A stretch of 64,000 nucleotides of DNA from Bradyrhizobium sp. Ec3.3 (GTDB taxonomy: Bacteria; Pseudomonadota; Alphaproteobacteria; Rhizobiales; Xanthobacteraceae). Positions 33,830-42,698 of this stretch are shown one piece after another; positions within the stretch are counted from its first letter, which is position 1, and every line of letters begins with the position of its first letter. Made by a program: the position numbers and the translations under genes. The stretch spans positions 62,001 to 126,000 of the forward strand of contig NZ_AXAS01000016.1 in assembly GCF_000472925.1 (NCBI RefSeq), written 5' to 3'. The notes below the pieces were generated by a model. That model did no database searches. It was not told where the DNA came from and saw only the letters and a list, made by a program, of their open reading frames with translations.

Positions 33830-35095
33830 ATGACACCGCGCATCGACTTTACCAGCGACGCCTTTTTTCGCGACCCGCCCAAGGGAATCGCGACGCTGCG
33901 CGCCTCCGGGCCCGTGGTCGCGACTCGTTTTCCCCTCATCGGCGACGTCTGGGTCACCACCACCCACGATGCCACGGCGGAAGTGCTCAAGGACAGCGCG
34001 ACGTTCACACTGCGCAAGGAGGACGGCAAGGTTGCAGGCCTGCGGTGGTGGATGCCGAAACTCGTCACGACCATCGCCAAGAACATGCTGACGATGGACG
34101 AGCCGGATCACACGCGGCTGCGCAGCATCGTCGACGAGGCCTTCCGCCGCCGCGCCATCGTCGCGATGGAGCCGCGCATCCGCGCCATCGCCGATGGACT
34201 CGCGGGCGAGCTGTTCGCGGCAGGAAGCCCCGCCGATCTCGTCCAGCGCTACGCCCGGATCCTGCCGCTGTCGGTGATCTCCGAGCTGCTCGGCCTGCCG
34301 ATGGCCGATCGACCCCGATTCATCGCATGGGCCAATGCGATGTCCTCGCTGACGAACGTCGTCAGCTTCTTTCGGCTGCTGTTCGCGTTCCGCAAGATGC
34401 GCGCCTATCTCGAAGAGCAATTGCGGATCGCACGTGCGCAGGGCGGCGAGGGTCTGATTGCCGAGCTCGTGCAGGTCGAACGGGAAGGCGGCCGTATTTC
34501 GCCGGACGAGATGGTCTCGATGGTGTTCCTGTTGCTGGCCGCGGGCTCGGAAACCACCACGCATCTCATCAGCGGCTCCGTTTATGAGCTTCTCAAAAAT
34601 CCCGGCCTGCGCGATTGGCTGGAACAGGATTGGTCTCGCGCGGGCCTTGCCGTCGAGGAATTCCTGCGCTTCGTCTCGCCGGTGCAATTCTCAAAGCCGC
34701 GCTATGTGCGGCGGGATCTCGAGCTCGAAGGTGTGCGTCTGAACAAGGGCGACCGCGTCATGGTCATGCTCGCGGCCGCAAACATGGATCCTTCGGTGCA
34801 TGATGCTCCCGAGCGGCTCGATCTCGAACGCAAGCCCAACCGGCACATCTCTTTTGGCACCGGAATCCATTTCTGTCTCGGTCACCAGCTCGCGCGGATC
34901 GAGGCGGCCTGTGCGCTTGAGGCCTTGTTCACGCGATGGCCGCGGCTTGGTCTCGCCATCGATGCGTCGCAAGTTCATTGGCGCAAGCGCCCGGGCATCC
35001 GCGCCATCGCGAAACTGCCGGTCGTGGCCGACGACGGCGGGAACCGCCCGGCCAAATCCCACTCGGCCGACGTCGAGCAATTGGTTGCAAATTGA
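33830..35095 (+). CDS. Cytochrome P450
   Basis: 421 aa. I-helix oxygen-binding motif LLAAGSETTTH, K-helix ExxR in EEFLRF, and haem-binding loop FGTGIHFCLGHQLAR with the Cys thiolate. It is a soluble bacterial class I monooxygenase without a fused reductase; no dedicated ferredoxin gene is adjacent, although a ferredoxin-NADP reductase gene lies 0.6 kb upstream. It has CYP family features, but the substrate cannot be told. Confidence 0.92.
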   Translation: MTPRIDFTSDAFFRDPPKGIATLRASGPVVATRFPLIGDVWVTTTHDATAEVLKDSATFTLRKEDGKVAGLRWWMPKLVTTIAKNMLTMDEPDHTRLRSIVDEAFRRRAIVAMEPRIRAIADGLAGELFAAGSPADLVQRYARILPLSVISELLGLPMADRPRFIAWANAMSSLTNVVSFFRLLFAFRKMRAYLEEQLRIARAQGGEGLIAELVQVEREGGRISPDEMVSMVFLLLAAGSETTTHLISGSVYELLKNPGLRDWLEQDWSRAGLAVEEFLRFVSPVQFSKPRYVRRDLELEGVRLNKGDRVMVMLAAANMDPSVHDAPERLDLERKPNRHISFGTGIHFCLGHQLARIEAACALEALFTRWPRLGLAIDASQVHWRKRPGIRAIAKLPVVADDGGNRPAKSHSADVEQLVAN

Positions 35096-35207
35096 CATCG
35101 CCCTGCCGGTGTATCGGAACCGCGTCGCGACGATCTTCCCGCGTGTTCACGAAACAATCATTGCCGGGCAGGCGTTGGCCCTCATGCGGACAGCAAGGGA
35201 GCAATCC

Positions 35208-35444
35208 ATGCCGCACGGAGGCAAGACGCATATTGGATCGGGTACGCATGGCAAGGGCGCGGGGAACGGCGCTTTCACGGAGGTTTCGAAAGACAAGATC
35301 GGCGACAACATGATCCTGTCGAACCGCGACAAGGCGCAGCATTCCGACATTCGCGGCATGGACGGAAAATATATCCAGACCGAGCAGTACCAGGACCACT
35401 CGGCAAACCGCCTCGCGGAGGACAAGGACGAAGGCGAAGGTTAG
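35208..35444 (+). CDS. Small hydrophilic hypothetical protein
   Basis: 78 aa, Gly/Lys/Asp-rich, no hydrophobic core: begins MPHGGKTHIGSGTHGKGAG and ends ANRLAEDKDEGEG. It looks intrinsically disordered, like small stress-related proteins. ATG 35208 is preceded by AAGGGAG. The longer open frame extends back into the P450 gene and is not coding. Function not recognised. Confidence 0.6.
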   Translation: MPHGGKTHIGSGTHGKGAGNGAFTEVSKDKIGDNMILSNRDKAQHSDIRGMDGKYIQTEQYQDHSANRLAEDKDEGEG

Positions 35445-35449
35445 GCGGC

Positions 35450-36697
35450 TTACGAGCCGGTCAGCTTCTTCGAAGCGAGGAGATCGCGCTCCCAGCCGAA
35501 CACGGATCGGCCGTCGAGCTCCGGTGAAGCCGCGCGTTCGGCCGCAATGAAGGCTGCGACCGATGGACCGCGCGCGGTGCGCTCCAGCCGCCGCGCCTGG
35601 TCGTCAAGGCGCTTGATCGCCTGCATTTCCTCCTCGCGCCCGAGCCTTGCATTCTCGATCGCGCCCTTGAGCACACGAATGGTCTCGTCATAAACCTTGA
35701 TCGGCACGGGGTAAGGGTGGCGGTCCTTGCCGCCATGGGCGAGCGAGAAGCGCGCCGGGTCCTTGAAGCGATAGGGCGCGCCGTGCACGACTTCGGCGAC
35801 CATCGCGAGTGAGCGCACGGTGCGGGCGCCGACACCGGGCGTCAGCAACAGCTCCGGAAAATCGACCGGACCGCGTTCGGCGGCTGCAGCCAATGTGCCG
35901 TGCAGGCGCCGCGCGAAGACGTCCTTCGGCCTTACGTCGTGATGCGCGGGCATGATGAGGTGCGGCAGCATGGCCTGCGCCGGTTCGACGCCGCTCAGGC
36001 GTTCGAATTCGGACACGATGCGATCGGGGCCGAGATCGAAGAGCAGCTCGAGCTGCGCCGAGCGCGAGACGTCGGCGCGGTGGTCGGTGAGATTGACGAT
36101 CTCGCCTTGCACGGGGCCGTCGATCGCACTATGCGGTGCATCGACAAAGCTCTTCAGCGCCTCGGAGTGCCAATGATAACGGCGCGCTTGCCGCTTCTCG
36201 CCGTTCATGCCCTGCTGCACCACCGTCCATTTGCCGTCGGCGGTGACAAAGAAGCCATGCAGATAGAGGTCAAAGCCGTCCTGGACCGCAGCGCTGTCGA
36301 CCTTCGCAACGAGGCGGCTCGCTCGCGTCAGCCTCGCGCCATCGAAGCCGACGCGGTCGCCGAGCGTCAGGAGCTCATCCGGCGTCTTGCGCGAATGCTG
36401 CCCACGCCCGCCGCAGACATAGATGCCGAGCTCGTTCTGGAGCGGGGCAAGCCCGCGCTTCAGTGCGCCGATCACGGAGGTGGTGATGCCGGAAGAGTGC
36501 CAGTCCATCCCCATCACGGCGCCGAACGACTGGAACCAGAAGGGATGCGACAGCCGCTGCATGAACTCGTCACGGCCGTAGTGGTGGACGATCGCCTGCG
36601 TGACGATCGCGCCCAGCGACGCCATGCGGCTTGCGAGCCACGGCGGAACCCGTCCGGTGTGGAGAGGAAGATCGGCGCTGCCGGTGCGTCGGGGCAT
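35450..36697 (-). CDS. DUF763 protein
   Basis: 415 aa soluble protein beginning MPRRTGSADLPLHTGRVPPWLASRM. Conserved DUF763 blocks include FWFQSFGAVMGMDWHSSGITTSV, GIYVCGGRGQHSRKTPDEL and ELLLTPGVGARTVRSLAMVAEVVHG; the last resembles a helix-hairpin-helix DNA-binding motif. The role is unknown; a nucleic-acid function has been guessed for the family. The start at 36697 follows the family pattern; the longer upstream frame is Arg/Ser-rich noise. Confidence 0.8.
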   Translation of the reverse strand: MPRRTGSADLPLHTGRVPPWLASRMASLGAIVTQAIVHHYGRDEFMQRLSHPFWFQSFGAVMGMDWHSSGITTSVIGALKRGLAPLQNELGIYVCGGRGQHSRKTPDELLTLGDRVGFDGARLTRASRLVAKVDSAAVQDGFDLYLHGFFVTADGKWTVVQQGMNGEKRQARRYHWHSEALKSFVDAPHSAIDGPVQGEIVNLTDHRADVSRSAQLELLFDLGPDRIVSEFERLSGVEPAQAMLPHLIMPAHHDVRPKDVFARRLHGTLAAAAERGPVDFPELLLTPGVGARTVRSLAMVAEVVHGAPYRFKDPARFSLAHGGKDRHPYPVPIKVYDETIRVLKGAIENARLGREEEMQAIKRLDDQARRLERTARGPSVAAFIAAERAASPELDGRSVFGWERDLLASKKLTGS

Positions 36698-36812
36698 TGC
36701 CCTTGATAGCCGGATTCTGTCCGGGTTGCACGACGGGAAATGCTGAACTCGGCGGCTACGCCGCGGGCCCGAACGATGCGGTGCCGCGCTCCTGTTGCCG
36801 GCGCGCCGAGGC

Positions 36813-37610
36813 CTAATTGCGCCTGGCGTTGACGGCTCCGCGCAAGCCCGCCTGTTGCTCGATCGTTTCGAGCGCGCCGCTGGACTTGATGTCCTGCACG
36901 AAACGATCGAGGAGAGGCAGTGCGCTCTCGCGTCCCTTCGGGATTGCGATCGCCATCTGCTCAAGCCCCCAGTTTCCCTCGAGGATGCGCGCGCCCGGCA
37001 TCTGGTCGGACATCTCGAACAGCGTCGGCTTGTTGGTGGCGTAGAGATCGATCTCGCCGCGGACGAACATCGCGACCGCGATCTTCACGCTCTCGGCGGG
37101 AACGATGGTTGCGTTTCTGAACTTGGCCGGCAGCGTGCGCTCCGACGTCGAGCCCTTGGTCACGCCAATCTTCACGCCGGCCCGGTCGATGTCGTCTACC
37201 TCTGCGATCGGCGAGTTTGCCGGAACGAGGAATCCGAGCTCGATCGCGAGCACCGGCTCGCTGAAGCTGACGTCGTTCGCGCGGGCAGGGGTCGCGTTGG
37301 TGACGGTGAAATCGACCTTGCCGTCATGGATCGCGGTGACGATGTCGGCCACACGCTCGAACCGGACATAATCGACGGGGACGCCGAGCCGCTTTGCAAG
37401 CTTACCGCCGAGGTCGTAGCTCACCCCGTGAGGCTTTCCGTTCGTGTCGGTCACCATCGAGGTCGGGCTGCCCGGATAGATACCGACATGCAACGCGCCG
37501 GACGGCGCAAGAATTTGAGCCTCACCGTCGGCCTTCGCCATCGCGCCGGCGAGGCCGGACGCGACGACGGCAAGCAGTACGGTGCGTGCAAGGCGCGCAA
37601 GGCCGGTCAT
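36813..37610 (-). CDS. Amino-acid-type ABC solute-binding protein, orphan
   Basis: 265 aa periplasmic binding protein of the polar amino acid class. Signal peptide at 1-27 (LLAVVASGLAGAMAKA). Core ALHVGIYPGSPTSMVTDTNG, then GVSYDLGGKLAKRLGVPVDYV, then KVDFTVTNATPARA. It lies one base after the TctC-like gene, so they form an operon, and no permease or ATPase gene is nearby. Confidence 0.85.
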   Translation of the reverse strand: MTGLARLARTVLLAVVASGLAGAMAKADGEAQILAPSGALHVGIYPGSPTSMVTDTNGKPHGVSYDLGGKLAKRLGVPVDYVRFERVADIVTAIHDGKVDFTVTNATPARANDVSFSEPVLAIELGFLVPANSPIAEVDDIDRAGVKIGVTKGSTSERTLPAKFRNATIVPAESVKIAVAMFVRGEIDLYATNKPTLFEMSDQMPGARILEGNWGLEQMAIAIPKGRESALPLLDRFVQDIKSSGALETIEQQAGLRGAVNARRN

Positions 37611-37611
37611 G

Positions 37612-38589
37612 TCATTGCGCCCGGATATTCGCAGCCTTCAGCACCGGCTCCCATTTGGTCGCTTCCGCATGCATGTAGGCATCGAACTCCTTCGACGACG
37701 AGCCGACCGGCGTCGCACCGATCTTGTCGAGGGTCGACAGCACGCTCGGGTCTTGCAGCGCCGTCTTCAAATCGGCTTCGAGCTTCGCCACGATCTCCGG
37801 CGGCATTTTTGCCGGCGCCAAAAATCCCCACCAGACCGAGACGTCATAGCCGGCCACTCCGGCTTCGGCGACGGTCGGAACATCGGGCAGGGCCTTTGAC
37901 CGCTGTGCCGAGGTCACGGCGAGCGCACGCACCGGGCCGCCTTCGAGCTGACCGATCGCTTCGGCAAGCGGGTTGAGGCTGAGGGGGATTTCGCCGGCGA
38001 TCACGGCGGTCAACGCAGGCGCGCCGCCCTTGTAGGGAATAGAGACGATCTTCACGCCGGCCATGTATTTCAACAGCTCGCCGGCGAGATGCGCGGAGGT
38101 GCCGTTGCCGGACATGCCGTAGGAGAGCTTGTCGGGATCCTTTTTCGCCGCGGCCAGGAGATCGCCGAGGCTCTTGTACGAGCTGTCCTTGGCAACCACG
38201 ATGGCGAGCGGCGAGGAGGCCACCTCGCTGATCGCGGTGAAATCCTTGAAGGTGTCGTAGGGCAGGCTCGGATAGATGAACTGGTTGAGCGGATGGCCGC
38301 TTGCGACCAGGATCAGCGTGTAGCCGTCCGGCGGCGCCTGGGTCAGCGCTTGCGAGGCGATGATGCCGCCGGCGCCGGGGCGATTGTCGATCACCGGCTG
38401 CTGGCCCCAGCTCTTGACGAGCGCCTGGCCGATCGTGCGGGCGAGCACGTCGACGGCCCCGCCGGCCGCATAGGGCACCAGGATGTGGACCGGCTTGTTC
38501 GGGAAATTGTCGGCCTGTGCGCCGCTCCCGGCCAGCAGCAGGCCCGTGCCCAGCAGTAAAGTTGTGATTTTCTTGTTCAAACCCAGCAT
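37612..38589 (-). CDS. Tripartite tricarboxylate transporter binding protein (TctC/Bug)
   Basis: 325 aa. Signal peptide at 1-27 (TTLLLGTGLLLAGSGAQA), then the Bug signature FPNKPVHILVPYAAGGAVDVLARTI and DNRPGAGGIIASQAL. Bug proteins bind carboxylates, often aromatic acids or dicarboxylates. TctA and TctB are not in the window, so it must share a membrane partner or act as a sensor. ATG 38589 has GGAG upstream. It is divergent from the TetR gene across 112 bases. Confidence 0.88.
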   Translation of the reverse strand: MLGLNKKITTLLLGTGLLLAGSGAQADNFPNKPVHILVPYAAGGAVDVLARTIGQALVKSWGQQPVIDNRPGAGGIIASQALTQAPPDGYTLILVASGHPLNQFIYPSLPYDTFKDFTAISEVASSPLAIVVAKDSSYKSLGDLLAAAKKDPDKLSYGMSGNGTSAHLAGELLKYMAGVKIVSIPYKGGAPALTAVIAGEIPLSLNPLAEAIGQLEGGPVRALAVTSAQRSKALPDVPTVAEAGVAGYDVSVWWGFLAPAKMPPEIVAKLEADLKTALQDPSVLSTLDKIGATPVGSSSKEFDAYMHAEATKWEPVLKAANIRAQ

Positions 38590-38658
38590 CTTCCAGCGCT
38601 CCTCGGGGCGCGTATCCACGGGCGCCCGTCTCGGACCGCCCAGGTGCCGCCCATCGTT

Positions 38659-38698
38659 TTTGTTGACGAGACCTTATCTTTTGTACGATAGTACAAAT
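38659..38698 (+). promoter_or_regulatory. Promoter/operator copy B, upstream of TetR gene
   Basis: TTGACG (38663-38668) and the palindrome TTTGTAC-gata-GTACAAA (38680-38697), 4 nt before the TetR ATG. It matches copy A at 16242-16282 at about 36 of 40 aligned positions, including the -35 element and spacer, which is more than an operator alone would need. Autorepression by the TetR protein is likely. Confidence 0.75.
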
Positions 38699-38701
38699 CA
38701 C

Positions 38702-39412
38702 ATGGTACGCAAGCCCACCAGCAAAGAGACGGCCCGCAAGCCGAACATGCGCGAGGCGATCCTCGCCGCAGCAGAAGAGTTGTTCGCGACCAACGGCTTC
38801 AACGCCGTCTCGGTGCGCGACATCGCGCAGGCCGCCGGGGCCAACCCCGGCAGCGTCACCTATCATTTCAAGACCAAGGACGGTCTGCTGCTGGAGATCT
38901 ATCGCCGCCACTGCGGGCCGATGAATCTCCGCCGGTCCGAGCTGCTCGCGGCCGCCAAGCGCGTGCGCGATCTCCAGGACCGGCTGGAAGCGATCGTGCG
39001 TGCCTACGTCGTGCCAGCCTTCACCTCGGGCAGCGATCTCGCCGGCGGCGGGGCCCGGTTCACGCGGCTTCGCGCCGTGATGTCGGCGGAGGGTAACGAG
39101 GTGGCGCGGCGTATCATCGCGCAGACCTTCGACGATACCAGCCACGCCTTCATCGACGCGATCCACGAGAGCCTGCCACATGTGCCGCGCACCGAGATCG
39201 TCTGGCGCAGCCATTTCCTGCTTGGCGCACTCTATTACTCGCTGGTGACGCCGGAGCGCGTCTCGCGCCTTTCACGCGGCGAGGCCGACGGCAGCGATGC
39301 GGCCGCTGCGATCGAGCAGCTCGTTCAGGCAACAGTGGCCTCGTTCCAGGCGCCGGCACTCGATCAGGCCGCGCCGGCACGTCGGCGCGCGGCAGCAAGC
39401 AACAAGACGTAG
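38702..39412 (+). CDS. TetR-family regulator
   Basis: 236 aa. HTH at about 15-62 (REAILAAAEELFATNGFNAVSVRDIAQAAGANPGSVTYHFKTK), then a helical ligand domain with HEVARR-type features and a Pro/Ala-rich tail. No SD precedes the ATG, and the palindromic operator ends 4 nt upstream, so the transcript may be almost leaderless. A second copy of its operator precedes the dioxygenase gene at 16401. It probably controls the aromatic-acid genes on both sides. Confidence 0.85.
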   Translation: MVRKPTSKETARKPNMREAILAAAEELFATNGFNAVSVRDIAQAAGANPGSVTYHFKTKDGLLLEIYRRHCGPMNLRRSELLAAAKRVRDLQDRLEAIVRAYVVPAFTSGSDLAGGGARFTRLRAVMSAEGNEVARRIIAQTFDDTSHAFIDAIHESLPHVPRTEIVWRSHFLLGALYYSLVTPERVSRLSRGEADGSDAAAAIEQLVQATVASFQAPALDQAAPARRRAAASNKT

Positions 39413-39484
39413 ACGACCGCCTACGGACAGGGGGCGTAAGGCTCGCCTTGTCCGCAACCGGCGGCATTTGACTGGGGATGCGGA

Positions 39485-40447
39485 ATGAACAGGCGGGCCT
39501 GCTTGCAACTCTTGACGGGCGCTTCGATGGCCGCCTGGGCTTCGAGCGCGTGCGGGCAGGCGGCCGAGCCGGCCAAGGCGATCCCGACCATCGATCCGCC
39601 GGACCCAAATCCAAAGGTGCCGGCATTCAAGCTGCCGCCGAAATCCTGCGACTCGCATACGCACATCTTTGGGCCGGCCGCCCGCTATCCGTTCGCCGAA
39701 CACCGTCCCTACAACACCGCTGATGCGCCGCTGGAGGCCTTCCGTGCCGTGCACGAGAAGATCGGTGTCGATCGCTGCGTCATCGTCAATGCCACGGTGC
39801 ACGGCACCGACAATCGCGTGGTGACCGACGCCATCGCTCAAAGCGAGGGTGCCTACAAGGGTATCGCCAACGTCAAGGACGAGATGTCCGATCACCAGCT
39901 CGAGGCGCTGGACAAGGGCGGCATCTGCGGCTGCCGCTTTGCCTTCCTGAAGCGGCTCGGTGGCGTCGGCGACATGACCAAGTTCCAGCGCATCGTGCAT
40001 CGCGTCGCCGAACTCGGCTGGCACGTCGACGTCTATTTCGAGCCGGGCACGATCGCGGAGTTCGCGCCGATCCTGACCGCGCTGCCGACGCGCTATGTCA
40101 TCGACCACATGGGCACGGTGCAGGCGGCCAAGGGGCTCGAGGATCCAGGCTTCACCGCACTGCTCGATCTCCAGAGGAAAGACGAGAAGTGCTGGGTCAA
40201 GATCACCGGTCTTGAGCGCGCATCCGCCGCAGGCAAGCCGTTCCACGATGCCGTGCCGTTCGCAAAGAAGCTCATCGACAACGCGCCTGATCGCGTGATC
40301 TGGGGCACCGACTGGCCGCATCCCAACGTCAAGGTCATGCCCAATGACGGCGAGATCGTCGATCTGATCCCGCTCTATGCGCCCGATGCCGCCATCCAGC
40401 AGAAGCTGCTGGTCGACAATCCCGCGCGCCTGTTCAAGTTCACCTGA
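39485..40447 (+). CDS. LigI-like 2-pyrone-4,6-dicarboxylate hydrolase with export signal
   Basis: 320 aa. Residues 1-26 form an apparent Tat or lipoprotein-type signal (NRRACLQLL, SMAAWASSACGQA). The catalytic domain then matches LigI blocks: SCDSHTHIFGPAARYPF, VHGTDN, CRFAFLKRLGG, YVIDHMG and VIWGTDWPHPN. LigI opens 2-pyrone-4,6-dicarboxylate to oxalomesaconate in the cytoplasm, so an exported paralogue is unusual. The next gene is a similar enzyme without a signal. The substrate could be another cyclic lactone. Confidence 0.8.
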   Translation: MNRRACLQLLTGASMAAWASSACGQAAEPAKAIPTIDPPDPNPKVPAFKLPPKSCDSHTHIFGPAARYPFAEHRPYNTADAPLEAFRAVHEKIGVDRCVIVNATVHGTDNRVVTDAIAQSEGAYKGIANVKDEMSDHQLEALDKGGICGCRFAFLKRLGGVGDMTKFQRIVHRVAELGWHVDVYFEPGTIAEFAPILTALPTRYVIDHMGTVQAAKGLEDPGFTALLDLQRKDEKCWVKITGLERASAAGKPFHDAVPFAKKLIDNAPDRVIWGTDWPHPNVKVMPNDGEIVDLIPLYAPDAAIQQKLLVDNPARLFKFT

Positions 40448-40456
40448 AGAGACCAG

Positions 40457-41332
40457 ATGTACAAGCCGACCATTCCGCCGCCCGATCCGAACACGCGCAA
40501 GCCGAAGTTCAGGCTGCCGCCGCTCGCATGCGATGCGCACTGCCACATCTTCGGTCCGGGCTCAAAATACCCGTACGCGCCGGACCGTTCCTACACGCCG
40601 CCCGACGCGCCGCTGGAGGATTTCAAGGCGTTGCACGCCAAGCTCGGCGTCCAGCGCGCCGTGATCGTCAATGCCAGCGTGCACGGCACCGACAACACGG
40701 TTGCGCTCGATGCGATCGCGCAGAGCGATGGTGCCTATCGGGCCGTCGCCAATATCGACGATACCATCACCGAGCGGGGCCTGCGCGAGCTGCACGAGGG
40801 CGGCTTCCGCGGTTGCCGCTTCAATTTCGTCCGTCATCTCGGCGGCGTCCCGGACAAGGGCGTGTTCGACCGGGTGATTGCCATGGTCGCGCCGCTCGGC
40901 TGGCACATCGATCTGCATTTTGACGCGATCGATTTGTCGGAATATGCCGACATGCTGGCAAAGCTTCCGGTGCGTTACACGATCGACCACATGGGACGGG
41001 TGAAAGCGTCGGAAGGGCTCGACCAGCTTCCGTTCAAGATCCTGATCGAGCTGATGCAGCGTGACGAGAAATGCTGGGTGAAGATTTGCGGCTCCGAGCG
41101 CGTTTCCTCCTCGGGCCCGCCCTTCACCGATGCCGTGCCGTTCGCACGCAAGATCGTCGAGACCGCGGTCGACCGCGTCATCTGGGGTACGGATTGGCCG
41201 CATCCCAACGTCAAGCTGATGCCAAACGATGGTGATCTCGTAGACCTCATTCCGCTGTTCGCGCCGGAGGCGGAGTTCCAGCAGAAGATCCTGGTCAGCA
41301 ATCCCGCGCGCCTGTTCGAGTTCGGGGAATGA
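40457..41332 (+). CDS. ligI: 2-pyrone-4,6-dicarboxylate hydrolase (LigI-like)
   Basis: 291 aa, the size of Sphingobium LigI (about 293). Blocks: ACDAHCHIFGPGSKYPYAPDR, VIVNASVHGTDN, CRFNFVRHLGG, YTIDHMGRV and VIWGTDWPHPN. The reaction is hydrolysis of 2-pyrone-4,6-dicarboxylate to 4-oxalomesaconate. It lies 9 nt after the exported paralogue and overlaps the symporter gene by 4 nt, so it is part of the operon that contains galB-like and ligK-like genes for the next two steps. Confidence 0.85.
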   Translation: MYKPTIPPPDPNTRKPKFRLPPLACDAHCHIFGPGSKYPYAPDRSYTPPDAPLEDFKALHAKLGVQRAVIVNASVHGTDNTVALDAIAQSDGAYRAVANIDDTITERGLRELHEGGFRGCRFNFVRHLGGVPDKGVFDRVIAMVAPLGWHIDLHFDAIDLSEYADMLAKLPVRYTIDHMGRVKASEGLDQLPFKILIELMQRDEKCWVKICGSERVSSSGPPFTDAVPFARKIVETAVDRVIWGTDWPHPNVKLMPNDGDLVDLIPLFAPEAEFQQKILVSNPARLFEFGE

Positions 41333-42630
41333 CGGCGCTCTCGATCGACAAGCCGCGCAGCCGCGCCTGGTGGAAGGAGCTCTGGGTCCAGGTTCTCCTT
41401 GCCATGGCAGCCGGCACCGTGCTCGGCATCGTCAATCCCGAACTTGGCGCAAAAATGCAGCCGCTGGGCGATGCCTTCATCAAGGCGATCCGGATGCTGA
41501 TCGCGCCGATCATCTTCTGCACGGTGGTGCACGGCATCGCGCATATGGCCGACATGGCCCGGGTCGGCCGCGTCGCCACCAAGGCGATCATCTATTTCGA
41601 GATCATGACGACGATCGCGCTGGTGATCGGCCTTGTCGCGATCAATCTCTTGAAGCCCGGCGTCGGCATGAATATCGACGCTGCCAGCATCAACACCAGC
41701 GCCATCGAGCCCTACGTCAAGCAGACCGGGGCGATCGGCTTTGTGCCGTTCCTGATGAACATCCTCCCCGCCACCTTCGTCGGCGCATTTGCCGAAGGTA
41801 ACATCCTCCAGGTGCTGTTCATCTCGGTGCTCTGTGGTTTTGCCCTGGTGCAGCTCGGCGAGCGCGGAGCACCACTCGTCAACCTGATCGACGTCGCGGC
41901 GAAGATGGTCTTTGCCATCGTCGGCTTCGTGATGTGGGTGGCGCCAATCGGCGCATTCGGTGCCATCGCGTTCACGGTCGGCAAGTTCGGTGTCGGCTCG
42001 CTGGCCTCGCTCGGCAAGCTGCTCGGCGGCTTCTATCTTACCTGCCTTGTATTTATCGTGATTGCGCTCGGCCCGGTCGCGCGGCTCTGCGGCTTCAGCC
42101 TGCTCAAGCTGATCCGCTATATCTGGGAAGAACTCCTGATCTGCATCGCCACGACGTCGTCGGAGACCGTGCTGCCGCGGATGCTGTCAAAGCTCGAGAA
42201 TGCCGGCTGCGAGCGCAGCGTGGTCGGGCTCGTGATCCCGACCGGCTACTCCTTCAACCTCGACGGCACCTGCCTTTACCTCGCGGCCGCCTCGGTGTTC
42301 CTGGCGCAGGCGACCAACACGCCGCTCGGCCTCACCGAGCAGATCGAGCTGCTGCTGATCCTGCTCGTGACCTCCAAGGGCGCGGCAGGAATTGCGGGCG
42401 CCGCCTTCGTCGTGCTGGCGGCAACGCTGTCGGCCACCGGAACCATTCCGGTCGCCAGTGTCGCGCTGGTGCTCGGAATCCACCGTCTGATGTCGCAGGG
42501 ACTGACGCCGACCAATCTCATCGGGAACGCGGTGGCGACCATCGCGATTGCCAGATGGGAAGGTGCGCTCGATGCGGACCGGCTGAAACGCGTGCTCGAT
42601 GGCGAGGCGCTGCCGGCCGCAGTGGTGTGA
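41329..42630 (+). CDS. Dicarboxylate:cation symporter (DctA/GltP family)
   Basis: 433 aa, about eight membrane helices plus re-entrant loops. Signature elements include the Ser-rich TTSSETVLPRM and GYSFNLDGTCLYL, and the VTSKGAAGIAGAAFVVLA block. The family imports C4-dicarboxylates, glutamate or related acids by proton or sodium symport. Its place between the lactonase and hydratase genes suggests uptake of an aromatic-derived di- or tricarboxylate. It overlaps the preceding gene by ATGA. Confidence 0.9.
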   Translation: MTALSIDKPRSRAWWKELWVQVLLAMAAGTVLGIVNPELGAKMQPLGDAFIKAIRMLIAPIIFCTVVHGIAHMADMARVGRVATKAIIYFEIMTTIALVIGLVAINLLKPGVGMNIDAASINTSAIEPYVKQTGAIGFVPFLMNILPATFVGAFAEGNILQVLFISVLCGFALVQLGERGAPLVNLIDVAAKMVFAIVGFVMWVAPIGAFGAIAFTVGKFGVGSLASLGKLLGGFYLTCLVFIVIALGPVARLCGFSLLKLIRYIWEELLICIATTSSETVLPRMLSKLENAGCERSVVGLVIPTGYSFNLDGTCLYLAAASVFLAQATNTPLGLTEQIELLLILLVTSKGAAGIAGAAFVVLAATLSATGTIPVASVALVLGIHRLMSQGLTPTNLIGNAVATIAIARWEGALDADRLKRVLDGEALPAAVV

Positions 42631-42698
42631 TGAATTGGCTGCTTGCGCTTCGCTAGCAGCGGGTCAAGCTTTGAAAAGATGAAAGGGGAGTTTGTCCC

